A DNA stretch of 34,441 bases from Mesonia sp. GTDB lineage: Bacteria; Bacteroidota; Bacteroidia; Flavobacteriales; Flavobacteriaceae. The stretch spans positions 1 through 34,441 of the forward strand of contig DTTX01000063.1 of assembly GCA_012964435.1 (NCBI GenBank). The letters run 5' to 3'. The notes under the pieces are model-generated. The model ran no database searches. It saw nothing but the letters and a program-made list of their open reading frames with translations, and was not told the origin of the DNA. Both the position numbers and the translations under genes were made by a program. Of this stretch, positions 23,836-32,181 are shown in pieces (positions within the stretch are counted from its first letter, which is position 1; each line of letters opens with the position of its first letter).

Positions 23836-25644
23836 ATGAAAAATTTAGATTACGGAATAATAGGAAATTGTAAAAGTTCTGCATTGGTTTCTAAATCGGG
23901 TTCTATTGATTGGTGCTGTTTGCCCAACTTCGATTCTGATGCGATTTTTGCTAAATTACTTGATAATGAGAACGGTGGAAACTTCGATTTAATTACTTCT
24001 GAAGCTTATGAAATTCATCAAGAATATCTACCTAAAACTAATATTATCGTAACTCGGTTTAAAGCTGAAGAAGGTTCTTTTGAAATTAGAGATTTTATGC
24101 CTCGCTACTTTAAAGAAGACGGCACATCTCACGCGCCTGCCGAAATTGTTAGATGTGTAGTTTTACTTTCCGGAGCTCCGAAATTTAAAGTTCAATACCG
24201 ACCAAGACCTGCTTTTGCCAAAGAAGAAACCATAAGACGTGTAAAAGATGGGTACATTAAAAGTCATACAATAGAAGGGAAGTACGATTCGGTTTATTTG
24301 TATTCGAATCTCGATTATGAAGATATTTTAGAAGAAAAGGAGATTACGCTAAAAGAGAATGCATTTTTCGTAATGAGTTATCACGAGAAAATTTTAAGTC
24401 AAACCATCGATCGTGCATTTTTACAATACCAGCGAACCTATACTTATTGGTTAAATTGGAGTGAAAAAACCACTTCTTACCGTTATTATAATACCGAAAT
24501 TCTACGAAGTGCTTTAACACTAAAAATGCTGACTTACGAGAAAAGTGGAGCTGTTTTAGCTGCCGCAACAACCTCGTTACCAGAAACCATCGGCGAAGTG
24601 AGAAACTGGGATTATCGTTTCTGTTGGATTCGTGATGCTTCGATGGTGATCAAGGTTGTTTCAGAATTAGGACACGTAAAATCGGCACAAAAATTTCTTC
24701 AGTTTATCATCGATATTATTCCCGATAAAGGTGACAAAATGCAAATTATGTATGGCATTAACGGAGAGCGAAATTTAACCGAGCATATTTTAGATCATTT
24801 AGCCGGTTATGAAGATTCTAAACCGGTAAGAACAGGAAATGCTGCGTATTTACAAAAGCAGAACGATATCTTCGGAATTTTAATGGAAGTGATCTACCAG
24901 CAATTTGTTCGGTTTGAAAATACCTTAGAGAACATTGAAGAATTATGGACGATTTCCTGCGGAACTGTTCACACGGTGGAAGAAAATTGGAAAGCTCCCG
25001 ATAAAGGAATTTGGGAATTAAGAACAGAAGATCGTCATTTTACTTTTTCTAAACTTTTATGTTGGGTAGCTGTGGATCGTGCGATTAAAATTGGAGAGCT
25101 TATTCATAAAACCGCCAACCTAAAACATTGGAAAGAATTGCGAACCGAGATCTTCAAAGATATTTACGAAAACGCTTGGAATGAAGAAGTACAAGCTTAT
25201 ACGCAATTTTACGGTTCTAAAGATCTGGATGCTTCAACTTTATTAATGGAAGATTACGGATTTATAGAAGCGCAAGATCCTCGCTACATTAAAACCGTTG
25301 AAGCTACCGAACGCGAATTGCTAAAAGATGGTTTAATGTATCGTTACAAGAATAAAGATGATTTTGGGGAGCCAAGCTCTTCATTTACCATTTGTAGTTT
25401 CTGGTTTATCAATAGTTTATTCAAAATTGGTAAGAAAGAAAAAGCCATTAAACTTTTTAATAAACTACTTTCTTATAGCAATCACTTAGGTTTGTTTAGT
25501 GAAGATATCGATTTTGAAACGAAGCGTTTACTCGGTAACTTTCCGCAAGCTTATTCACATTTAGCCTTAATTGAAACCGCAACTAATTTTTCCGGAGGAA
25601 TAACGGAAGAAGAAGAGTTAATAGAATTTATTCATCATTTTTAG
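23836..25644 (+). CDS. Glycoside hydrolase family 15 protein (glucoamylase/trehalase-like)
   Basis: A 602-residue cytoplasmic protein with no signal peptide. The opening YGIIGNCKSSALVSKSGSIDWCCLPNFDSDAIF is the N-terminal signature of bacterial GH15 enzymes. The (alpha/alpha)6 barrel carries the conserved blocks RNWDYRFCWIRDAS at about 255-268, GKGIWELR-like DKGIWELRTEDRHF at about 388-401 (probable catalytic Glu in WELR), and LMEDYGFIEAQDPR at about 470-483. GH15 members act on alpha-glucans, but mycobacterial relatives are trehalases. Adjacency to the trehalose-6-phosphate synthase/phosphatase gene favours trehalose turnover. A glucoamylase or dextranase role remains possible. Its last 17 bases overlap the convergent MscS gene. 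Confidence 0.9.
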   Translation: MKNLDYGIIGNCKSSALVSKSGSIDWCCLPNFDSDAIFAKLLDNENGGNFDLITSEAYEIHQEYLPKTNIIVTRFKAEEGSFEIRDFMPRYFKEDGTSHAPAEIVRCVVLLSGAPKFKVQYRPRPAFAKEETIRRVKDGYIKSHTIEGKYDSVYLYSNLDYEDILEEKEITLKENAFFVMSYHEKILSQTIDRAFLQYQRTYTYWLNWSEKTTSYRYYNTEILRSALTLKMLTYEKSGAVLAAATTSLPETIGEVRNWDYRFCWIRDASMVIKVVSELGHVKSAQKFLQFIIDIIPDKGDKMQIMYGINGERNLTEHILDHLAGYEDSKPVRTGNAAYLQKQNDIFGILMEVIYQQFVRFENTLENIEELWTISCGTVHTVEENWKAPDKGIWELRTEDRHFTFSKLLCWVAVDRAIKIGELIHKTANLKHWKELRTEIFKDIYENAWNEEVQAYTQFYGSKDLDASTLLMEDYGFIEAQDPRYIKTVEATERELLKDGLMYRYKNKDDFGEPSSSFTICSFWFINSLFKIGKKEKAIKLFNKLLSYSNHLGLFSEDIDFETKRLLGNFPQAYSHLALIETATNFSGGITEEEELIEFIHHF

Positions 25645-26734
25645 ATGAATTTTCAACCTTAGCATCACTACCCGAAGCGTCATTATTTTCAAGAACCACT
25701 CGAGTTCTTGGAAGGCTTTTCGGGTAGTTTTCTTTAATGAATTTAATCATCTTCTCTCGAATATAAACGCGTAAATCCCAATTAGTAGGCGAGTTTTTAG
25801 AACTAACCAACGCACGCAATTCCATCGATTTTTCGGTAGCGTTGGTTACCTGCAATACATTTACTTTACCATCCCAAAGTGTCGAACCTTCTAATAATCT
25901 TGTAAGTTCTGCACGTAAATCATCTACAGAAATATCGTAATCGGTATATAAAAAAACCGTTCCCATAATGTCTGAAGTATTCCGCGTCCAATTCTGAAAT
26001 GTATTTTCAATAAAATAGGTTGAAGGCACAACTAATCGGCGTTTATCCCAAATTCTCACCACCACATAAGTAAGTGCAATTTCTTCAATCCAACCCCATT
26101 CGCCTTCCACAATAACAGCATCGTCTAAACGAATAGGTTGCGTAATTGCAATTTGTATTCCTGCTAATAAAGTTGCAATAGCTTTTTGAGCCGCTAAACC
26201 CACGATAATTCCTGCAATACCGGCAGAAGTAAGTAAACTTACTCCAATATTCCGAATACTTTCAAAGCTCATTAAAATGATACCGATCGAAAGAATTACT
26301 AAAATAAAAATGATGATGTTTTCAAGAATTGCGAATTGCGTATAAACTTTTCGGGCTTTTAAATTATTTTCTGTAGAAACATCGTATTTACTTAAAAGTC
26401 GTCGCTTAAAAACCTTCAGCAATAAAATTAAAAACCAAGTGATCGAAATAACTAGCAGTACAATTATAAAGTGCCTACTTGCGTATTCGTAATTTTCATT
26501 TGGGAAAGCGTCTGAAGCATTTCCGATCCATAAAACGATAGCTACTAAAAATAATAATAGCGGGATTTGAATGCGCTTTGCAAAGTTTACCGGAAGAATA
26601 TTTCTTGGATCCTTTCCTAGTTTTTTTATAGCATAAAAAGCAATCCAGAATGTAACGATGATGCCTACAACTCCATAAATAAGATAGCGAAGGCTTTGTT
26701 GATCTATGTTAATATTTCCTGCAATAAGAACCAT
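25628..26734 (-). CDS. MscS-family mechanosensitive channel, compact form
   Basis: A 368-residue inner-membrane channel. Membrane helices lie at about 17-35, 56-72, 88-106 and 136-155, followed by the pore-lining helix at about 163-195 (NIGVSLLTSAGIAGIIVGLAAQKA, then LLAGIQIAI). The cytoplasmic beta domain follows (RLDDAVIVEGEWGWIEEIALTYVVVRIWDKRRLVVPSTYF). The family motif of small residues along the pore is intact. The last 20 residues are acidic and serine-rich. It opens under membrane tension to release solutes on osmotic downshift. It lies 9 bp downstream of a larger MscS paralogue, in one operon, and its 3' end overlaps the GH15 gene by 17 bp on the other strand. Confidence 0.92.
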   Translation of the reverse strand: MVLIAGNINIDQQSLRYLIYGVVGIIVTFWIAFYAIKKLGKDPRNILPVNFAKRIQIPLLLFLVAIVLWIGNASDAFPNENYEYASRHFIIVLLVISITWFLILLLKVFKRRLLSKYDVSTENNLKARKVYTQFAILENIIIFILVILSIGIILMSFESIRNIGVSLLTSAGIAGIIVGLAAQKAIATLLAGIQIAITQPIRLDDAVIVEGEWGWIEEIALTYVVVRIWDKRRLVVPSTYFIENTFQNWTRNTSDIMGTVFLYTDYDISVDDLRAELTRLLEGSTLWDGKVNVLQVTNATEKSMELRALVSSKNSPTNWDLRVYIREKMIKFIKENYPKSLPRTRVVLENNDASGSDAKVENSSKNDE

Positions 26735-26743
26735 ATTTTCTAT

Positions 26744-28525
26744 TTATTCTTCTTGAGCGTTAGATTTATTTTCTTCGGAAAGAAATTCTTGCACCCGAAC
26801 TCTGGTAGTAGGTAAATGAATTTCGCTTTCTAAATTGCCAATAAAATTAACGAGTTCTTCGCGTAGTTCACAATGCAAATCCCAAGTTGAAGAAGCATCT
26901 TTTGAACTACATAAACATCTAATTTTAATTGCTTTTTCAGTAGTATCTACAACCTGAACCACCGGCGGATGATTTTTATCCCAATTTTCATTCGACTCTA
27001 AAAGTTCTTTAAATTTCTTTCGAATTTTTTTGACATCGATTTTATAATCGGCATACAAAACGATTGGTCGTACTTGGTGAGCAGAAGTAATTGACCAGTT
27101 TTCAAAAGTTTCAGAAATCACCTGTTTCAACGGAATAACTAATCGACGCCAATCCCAGGTTCTTACCACCATATAGGTAAAGCGAATATCTTCGACATAA
27201 CCCCATTCATCTTCAAAAACAACGGTATCGCCAATTCTGGCTGGTTTGGTGATCGCAATCTGAATACCGGCAACAATATTTCCTAAGGTACTTTGTGCGG
27301 CAATCCCTAAAATTACAGTGGCAACTCCGGCAGAAGCCAAAAGTGAAATGCCCAGTTTTTCTAAGGATCTAAACTGGGAGAGAATTACCGACGCGCCAAT
27401 AATTATCACTAAAAAGGTAACAATTCTTCTAGCTACAGAAATATAGGTAAGCATTCTACGTGCTTCCGTATTTTCTTCTGCAGAAGTATCGCCAATTTTA
27501 TTTTCTGCTACGTAAAGCATAAAATAATCGATCATTCGCATAAAAAACCAAGTAATTGCACCAATTACGATCACAAGTAGAATAGCATAAAGAGTACTTG
27601 CAAAAACACCGGCAAATGAAATAAGATGATTTAAAAGTAAATAAAAAGCTAAAACACCTACAGCAAATCCGGCAGGTGTAGCTAATTTATTGGCGATATG
27701 ATTGATCCATTTTTTATCTGATTTTAAGAATAGTTTTCGAAGAAAATAGGCAACGAATTTTCCTATAAAATAGCAGATCACAAGAATGATTAACGCTCCT
27801 ACAAACTTCCACACCGGCATTTTTAGAATTTTAATTCTGGCCCAATCCGGCATCATTCGGTCTAACTTTCGCGGACCATAAGTTGCATAAAGTGCGTCAA
27901 TATTTTCTACCGTGTTTTGAGAAATAAGCCAAAATGCACCAAATTCTTTATATTTCACTCGTTGTACTCGAAAGACGATATCGCGTCCGTCCATATCTAC
28001 TTCACCAAATACAATACTTCTTCTTGGGTTACCGGCAACAGCTTGATTAGTCGTGGTTTGTATATCTACTTGACCATCGGGGCGATCAGGAAGTTCATCC
28101 CAATTAATATTTACCCGTTGATTGAGTACGAAGTATAGTTTTTCAGCAAGAATAGCGGCATCTTCTTCAGAAATATTATCGGGGTATAAATTAAGATTTA
28201 GTGCATAAGATGCTTCTCTGTATTCATTGTTTCTAGCTTTTAAAACAAAGTGCTCTAAAACCGATTGTGGAGTCTGAAAGTTATATTCGTTTGGCGGTAA
28301 ACCTATACTATTATTCAATCTATCTAAAATATAATAAGCTTCATTATATTCTTTAATAGGATTACTTCTATAACTTCCGTTATTTTGGATGGTTTGGTCT
28401 TTACTGGGAAGTGATGTATTTGTTTCTTGAGAGGCTGAATCTTGAGTTTTTTGAGCGTATAAAACACTAGAACTCAAAATGAAAATAAATAAGAAATAGG
28501 TAAAGGTTGAATAGTATTTTGCCAT
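26744..28525 (-). CDS. MscS-family mechanosensitive channel with large periplasmic N-terminal domain
   Basis: A 593-residue channel. I use the ATG at 28525; an upstream in-frame TTG (28534) adds three residues. A signal peptide (about residues 1-24, MAKYYSTFTYFLFIFILSSSVLYAQ) precedes a periplasmic domain of roughly 215 residues without a known match. Membrane helices begin near residue 243 (VWKFVGALIILVICYFIG) and continue with about three more. The pore helix at about 392-430 reads GISLLASAGVATVILGIAAQ, then GNIVAGIQIAI. The cytoplasmic MscS domain (RIGDTVVFEDEWGYVEDIRFTYMVVRTWDWRRLVIP) is close to that of the next gene, so the two are paralogues. The periplasmic domain may sense an envelope component. 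The gene is first in a two-gene operon. Confidence 0.92.
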   Translation of the reverse strand: MAKYYSTFTYFLFIFILSSSVLYAQKTQDSASQETNTSLPSKDQTIQNNGSYRSNPIKEYNEAYYILDRLNNSIGLPPNEYNFQTPQSVLEHFVLKARNNEYREASYALNLNLYPDNISEEDAAILAEKLYFVLNQRVNINWDELPDRPDGQVDIQTTTNQAVAGNPRRSIVFGEVDMDGRDIVFRVQRVKYKEFGAFWLISQNTVENIDALYATYGPRKLDRMMPDWARIKILKMPVWKFVGALIILVICYFIGKFVAYFLRKLFLKSDKKWINHIANKLATPAGFAVGVLAFYLLLNHLISFAGVFASTLYAILLVIVIGAITWFFMRMIDYFMLYVAENKIGDTSAEENTEARRMLTYISVARRIVTFLVIIIGASVILSQFRSLEKLGISLLASAGVATVILGIAAQSTLGNIVAGIQIAITKPARIGDTVVFEDEWGYVEDIRFTYMVVRTWDWRRLVIPLKQVISETFENWSITSAHQVRPIVLYADYKIDVKKIRKKFKELLESNENWDKNHPPVVQVVDTTEKAIKIRCLCSSKDASSTWDLHCELREELVNFIGNLESEIHLPTTRVRVQEFLSEENKSNAQEE

Positions 28526-28578
28526 AAGCCACAAGTTACTGGCTTTTTTACATAGATTTTATTAGCGTTTTGTTAAAA

Positions 28579-28609
28579 AGAAAAAAGCGCTACATTAACC
28601 GTAGCGCTT
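28579..28609 (-). terminator. Intrinsic terminator of the fatty-acid oxidation operon
   Basis: The stem AAGCGCTAC / GTAGCGCTT (28585-28593 with 28601-28609) has a 7-nt loop. On the minus strand it is followed by a T-rich tract (A run from 28579 to 28586). It lies 29 bp past the acyl-CoA dehydrogenase stop codon. Confidence 0.87.
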
Positions 28610-28638
28610 CCTTCAATTTAAATATAAACTTAACTTAC

Positions 28639-30447
28639 TTAAAAACAATATTTATTTTCAGCGATTAATTTATCGGCAATTTGGGTTCTTAATTTTACAA
28701 CATTCGGGAAGTTGTCGTATTTCGTAAAACGCTTTAATCCCATTAACATCATTCTTAATTCATCACCTTCAGCAAAAGAAATTATTCCTTCTTTAGCTTT
28801 TGAATTAATGGTTTCGACTGCGTTGTAAAGATAAAGTTGCGACATCGCGATCTGTTCTTTCTGTGAATCTTCGCCGAAACGTTTCGCATTCTTTTCAGTT
28901 CTTAAAATAGCCGATTCTGCCATATAAACTTCGATTAGAATATCTGAAGCAGCCAATAATAATTGCTGATGTTCTTCCAGTTGAGGTCCGAATTTCTGAA
29001 CAGCGCTACCGGCAACCATCAAAAATACTTTTTTCAGCTTTTTGATCATTTCCTTTTCTTCCGCAAATAATTCAGAATAATCCAGTTTATCGAAAGAAGG
29101 AATTCCCATTAATTCTTCACCTACAGCTTGTGCAGGTCCTAAAAGATCTACGTGACCTTTCATCGCTTTCTTCACCAACATTCCTACAGAAAGCATTCGG
29201 TTAATCTCGTTGGTTCCTTCGTAGATTCTCGAAATACGAGCGTCTCTCCACGCTGCTTCCATCGGAGTATCGGCAGAGAAGCCCATTCCGCCAAAAACCT
29301 GAATTCCTTCATCAGAGCAATTTTGAATATCTTCTGAACAGGCAACTTTTAATATAGAACATTCTATCGCATATTCTTCAACACCTTTTAATTCGGCTTC
29401 AGAATGTGAATTTCCGCTCTCTAAGCGAATATTAATTCGGTCTTCGATATTTTTAGCCGCTCTATACGAAGCAGATTCACCCACATAAGCTGAAGTTGCC
29501 ATCTCTGCTAACTTCTGCTTGATCGCACCAAATTGTGCAATTGGCGTTTTAAACTGAACTCTTTCATTAGCATACTGAACTGCATTTGCTGTTACGCGAC
29601 GTTGCGCATCTAAACAAGCAGCCGCTAATTTAATTCGGCCAACATTTAAGGCATTCATCGCGATTTTAAAACCTTCGCCGCGACCAGCCAACATATTCTC
29701 TACCGGAACTTTAGTTTCGCTAAAGAAAACCTGGCGGGTAGAAGAGGAGTGGATTCCTAATTTCTTTTCTTCTTCCCCGAACGAAATTCCGTTTTCTTTA
29801 TCGTTTTCTACGATAAATCCGGTAATGTTCTTGTCATCTTCAATACGAGCAAAAACGATAAATACATTTGCAAAACCGGCGTTAGAGATCCACATTTTTT
29901 GTCCGCTAATGCTGTAGTGTTTTCCATCTTCAGAAAGTACGGCTTTGGTTTTTCCTGAATTTGCATCACTACCTGCACCCGGTTCAGTTAAACAATACGC
30001 ACCAAACCATTCTCCGGTAGCTAATTTCGGAACGTATTTTTTCTTTTGCTCTTCGGTTCCGTAAAGGGTGATCGGCATTGTTCCAATCCCAGTGTGCGCT
30101 CCAAAAGCGGTTGCGATCGATCCGGTAGCTCCAGAAATATAATCACAAACCAGCATTGTAGATACAAATCCCATTCCTAGTCCGTCATATTCTTCCGGAA
30201 CAGCAACGCCCAGAAAACCAAGTTCCCCGGCTTTTTGCATTATTTCTTCGGTAAGCGCGTAGTCTTTTTTCTCGAATCTTTCTTTATGCGGAATGATCTC
30301 ACGATCTACAAATTCCTGCACAGAATCACGCATCATCTTTTGCTCCTCGTTAAAATCTTCAGGAGTAAAAATGTCTTCGCAGTTGGTTTCTTTGACTAAG
30401 AATTGACCACCGCGAAGAATATCTTTTTGTTCAGTTGTATCACTCAT
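28639..30447 (-). CDS. fadE: Acyl-CoA dehydrogenase, FadE type
   Basis: A 602-residue flavoenzyme for the first step of fatty-acid beta-oxidation. The N-terminal helical domain begins near residue 30 (FNEEQKMMRDSVQEFVDREI). The FAD/substrate motifs follow: GSIATAFGAHTG at about 111-122, WFGAYCLTEPGAGSDANS at about 147-164, and YSISGQKMWISNAGFA. The probable catalytic base is Glu410 in RIYEGTNEINR. The C-terminal extension of about 150 residues matches VLCAD/Bacillus FadE-type enzymes rather than short-chain forms. It is the last gene of the operon and is followed by a terminator. A four-helix-bundle gene separates it from the thiolase gene with which it normally neighbours directly. Confidence 0.93.
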   Translation of the reverse strand: MSDTTEQKDILRGGQFLVKETNCEDIFTPEDFNEEQKMMRDSVQEFVDREIIPHKERFEKKDYALTEEIMQKAGELGFLGVAVPEEYDGLGMGFVSTMLVCDYISGATGSIATAFGAHTGIGTMPITLYGTEEQKKKYVPKLATGEWFGAYCLTEPGAGSDANSGKTKAVLSEDGKHYSISGQKMWISNAGFANVFIVFARIEDDKNITGFIVENDKENGISFGEEEKKLGIHSSSTRQVFFSETKVPVENMLAGRGEGFKIAMNALNVGRIKLAAACLDAQRRVTANAVQYANERVQFKTPIAQFGAIKQKLAEMATSAYVGESASYRAAKNIEDRINIRLESGNSHSEAELKGVEEYAIECSILKVACSEDIQNCSDEGIQVFGGMGFSADTPMEAAWRDARISRIYEGTNEINRMLSVGMLVKKAMKGHVDLLGPAQAVGEELMGIPSFDKLDYSELFAEEKEMIKKLKKVFLMVAGSAVQKFGPQLEEHQQLLLAASDILIEVYMAESAILRTEKNAKRFGEDSQKEQIAMSQLYLYNAVETINSKAKEGIISFAEGDELRMMLMGLKRFTKYDNFPNVVKLRTQIADKLIAENKYCF

Positions 30448-30486
30448 TTTTTATAAGTTTTAATTTATTAAAAGAACAGAGAGAAG

Positions 30487-30883
30487 AGATAATAGAAAAG
30501 AGACCTATAACTTGTTCTGAAAGCTCATTGCCATTTTCTGAAATTCTTCAATTTTACGTTCAATTTTGTTTAAAGTTTCTTGATCTATATAATTTCTATG
30601 TTTTGCCACTAATAATTGTGTTCCTAACTCAAATGATGAACCAAGAGAAATATTTATAAAATGACTAAAGGATTTATCTGATCGAGAAGAGCCTTCAGCT
30701 AAATTACTTGGTATCGAAACAGAAGCACGACTCATCTGTGAGCTTAAATCATACCTTTCGTGAGTGGGAAAATTGCATAATAAATCTGAAATATCATTGG
30801 CAATCTCTAAACCTAATTTCCAAATTTTTAGATTCTTATAATTATGCCTTTTCGCCATTTATTTTATCTCTAATCTATTATCT
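30487..30883. mobile_element. Candidate cassette: four-helix-bundle gene bounded by imperfect inverted repeats
   Basis: A 17-base sequence at 30487-30503 (AGATAATAGAAAAGAGA) recurs in inverted orientation at 30867-30883 (reverse complement AGATAATAGATTAGAGA), matching at 15 of 17 positions. The two copies lie one base past the stop and 8 bp before the start of a single small gene, so the unit is 397 bp. It interrupts an otherwise fad-type operon. The repeats are purine-rich and of low complexity, and similar AGA/ATAG runs extend outward on both sides, so slippage could explain part of the match. No transposase is present. Confidence 0.4.
30505..30858 (-). CDS. Four-helix bundle protein (23S rRNA intervening-sequence/S23 family)
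   Basis: A 117-residue protein of the four-helix-bundle IVS family: NYKNLKIWKLGLEIANDI near the start, then FPTHERYDLSSQMSRASVSIPSNLAEGSSR at about 30-59, and FSHFINISLGSSFELGTQL at about 64-82. These are the family's conserved blocks. Members were first seen inside intervening sequences of 23S rRNA genes and are related to Avd, an accessory protein of diversity-generating retroelements. No rRNA gene, reverse transcriptase or template repeat is present here. The gene lies between fadA and fadE in the same orientation and is bounded by inverted repeats, so it looks like an inserted cassette. Its function is unknown. Nucleic-acid binding is plausible from Avd. Confidence 0.92.
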   Translation of the reverse strand: MAKRHNYKNLKIWKLGLEIANDISDLLCNFPTHERYDLSSQMSRASVSIPSNLAEGSSRSDKSFSHFINISLGSSFELGTQLLVAKHRNYIDQETLNKIERKIEEFQKMAMSFQNKL

Positions 30884-30916
30884 ATATTCTCTACTCTATT
30901 TTCTTTGGTCTATCTT

Positions 30917-32110
30917 CTAATTTAGAAATTCATAAACCCCCGCAGCGCCTTGCCCGGTTCCAACGCACATTGTTACCATTGCATATTTATTGTTCAGGTT
31001 GCGTTTGCGCATTTCATCAAAGATTTGTACCGATAATTTTGCTCCGGTACAGCCCAGTGGATGTCCCATTGAAATGGCTCCACCGTTAACATTTACCAGA
31101 TCTTGATTCAATCCTAATTCACGAATCACGGCTAATGACTGTGAAGCGAAGGCTTCGTTTAATTCGATCAATGAAATATCATCTTGTTTTAGTCCGGCTT
31201 GCTTGATGGCTTTCGGAATAGCTTTAACCGGTCCGATTCCCATTATTCTTGGTTCGACACCAACGGCGGTGTAGCTTACCATTCTTGCGATCGGTTCAAG
31301 GTTTAATTCTTTTACCATTTCTTCGCTCATCACCATTACAAAAGCTGCACCATCACTCATTTGTGAGGAGTTTCCGGCTGTTACGCTTCCACCCTCAGCA
31401 AATACAGGGCGAAGTTTATTTAGAACCGCTTCAGAAGTATCTTTACGCGGACCTTCATCTTTATTTACCGTATAGCTTTTGGTTTTCTTCTTTCCGTCAG
31501 CATCAACGTAAGTTTGGTCGATCGTAATCGGAACGATTTGATCTTGAAAACGATCTTCTGCCTGTGCTTTGATTGCCTTTTGATGCGAGTTGTAAGCAAA
31601 CTCATCCTGATCTTCACGAGAAACTTTGTACTGATTGGCAACCGCTTCCGCCGTTAATCCCATTCCCCAGTAATAATCTTCGTGGCCTTCCTTAGCTAAT
31701 TTATAATCTGGCACCGGTTTGTAACCACCCATCGGGATGTAGCTCATACTTTCAGCTCCACCTGCGATGATACAATCGGCCATTCCACTTTGGATTTTTG
31801 CTGAAGCTATCGCAATGGTTTCCAATCCTGAAGCGCAATAGCGATTCACCGTCATTCCCGGTACGTCTTCGGTTTTTAAACCCATTAAAGAAATTAAACG
31901 CCCGACGTTTAAGCCTTGCTCAGCTTCGGGCATTGCATTTCCAACGATCACATCGTCGATACGTGTTTTATCGAATTCCGGAAGTTTATCCATCATATAT
32001 TCGATGGTTTCCGCTGCCAGTTCATCTGGTCTTTTAAATCTGAACACACCTCGAGGTGCTTTCCCCACGGCGGTTCTATATGCTTTTACTATATATGCAG
32101 TCTTGCTCAT
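30917..32110 (-). CDS. fadA: Acetyl-CoA C-acyltransferase (3-ketoacyl-CoA thiolase)
   Basis: A 397-residue thiolase that cleaves 3-ketoacyl-CoA to acetyl-CoA and a shortened acyl-CoA. The catalytic triad is visible: acylated Cys92 in [11 protein letters not shown], His350 in [11 protein letters not shown] and Cys382 in MCVGTGQG. The stretch [17 protein letters not shown] and the [13 protein letters not shown] motif are also present. Length is normal for the family. It lies between the multifunctional hydratase/dehydrogenase gene upstream (71-bp gap with a hairpin) and the four-helix-bundle cassette downstream. It forms the FadA component of a FadN-FadA-FadE type operon. Confidence 0.95.
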   Translation of the reverse strand: MSKTAYIVKAYRTAVGKAPRGVFRFKRPDELAAETIEYMMDKLPEFDKTRIDDVIVGNAMPEAEQGLNVGRLISLMGLKTEDVPGMTVNRYCASGLETIAIASAKIQSGMADCIIAGGAESMSYIPMGGYKPVPDYKLAKEGHEDYYWGMGLTAEAVANQYKVSREDQDEFAYNSHQKAIKAQAEDRFQDQIVPITIDQTYVDADGKKKTKSYTVNKDEGPRKDTSEAVLNKLRPVFAEGGSVTAGNSSQMSDGAAFVMVMSEEMVKELNLEPIARMVSYTAVGVEPRIMGIGPVKAIPKAIKQAGLKQDDISLIELNEAFASQSLAVIRELGLNQDLVNVNGGAISMGHPLGCTGAKLSVQIFDEMRKRNLNNKYAMVTMCVGTGQGAAGVYEFLN

Positions 32111-32130
32111 TTGTTTTGAATTTTAAATTT

Positions 32131-32169
32131 TGAATGTTGAATTTCGAATAATTTAAAATTCAACATTCA
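32131..32169. repeat. Intergenic inverted repeat between fadN-like and fadA genes
   Basis: Perfect 13-base arms TGAATGTTGAATT (32131-32143) and AATTCAACATTCA (32157-32169) flank a 13-nt AT-rich loop. A further partial copy, CATTCAACATT, follows at 32171-32181 and touches the upstream gene's stop codon. There is no T tract, so it is not a standard terminator. AATTCAACATTC-type repeats of this sort are common in flavobacterial intergenic DNA. In the mRNA it could form a processing or stabilising hairpin. Confidence 0.65.
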
Positions 32170-32181
32170 TCATTCAACATT

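Noticed and set aside
30505-30858. Diversity-generating retroelement suggested by the Avd-related protein
   Set aside because: No reverse transcriptase, template repeat or variable repeat is present in the window.
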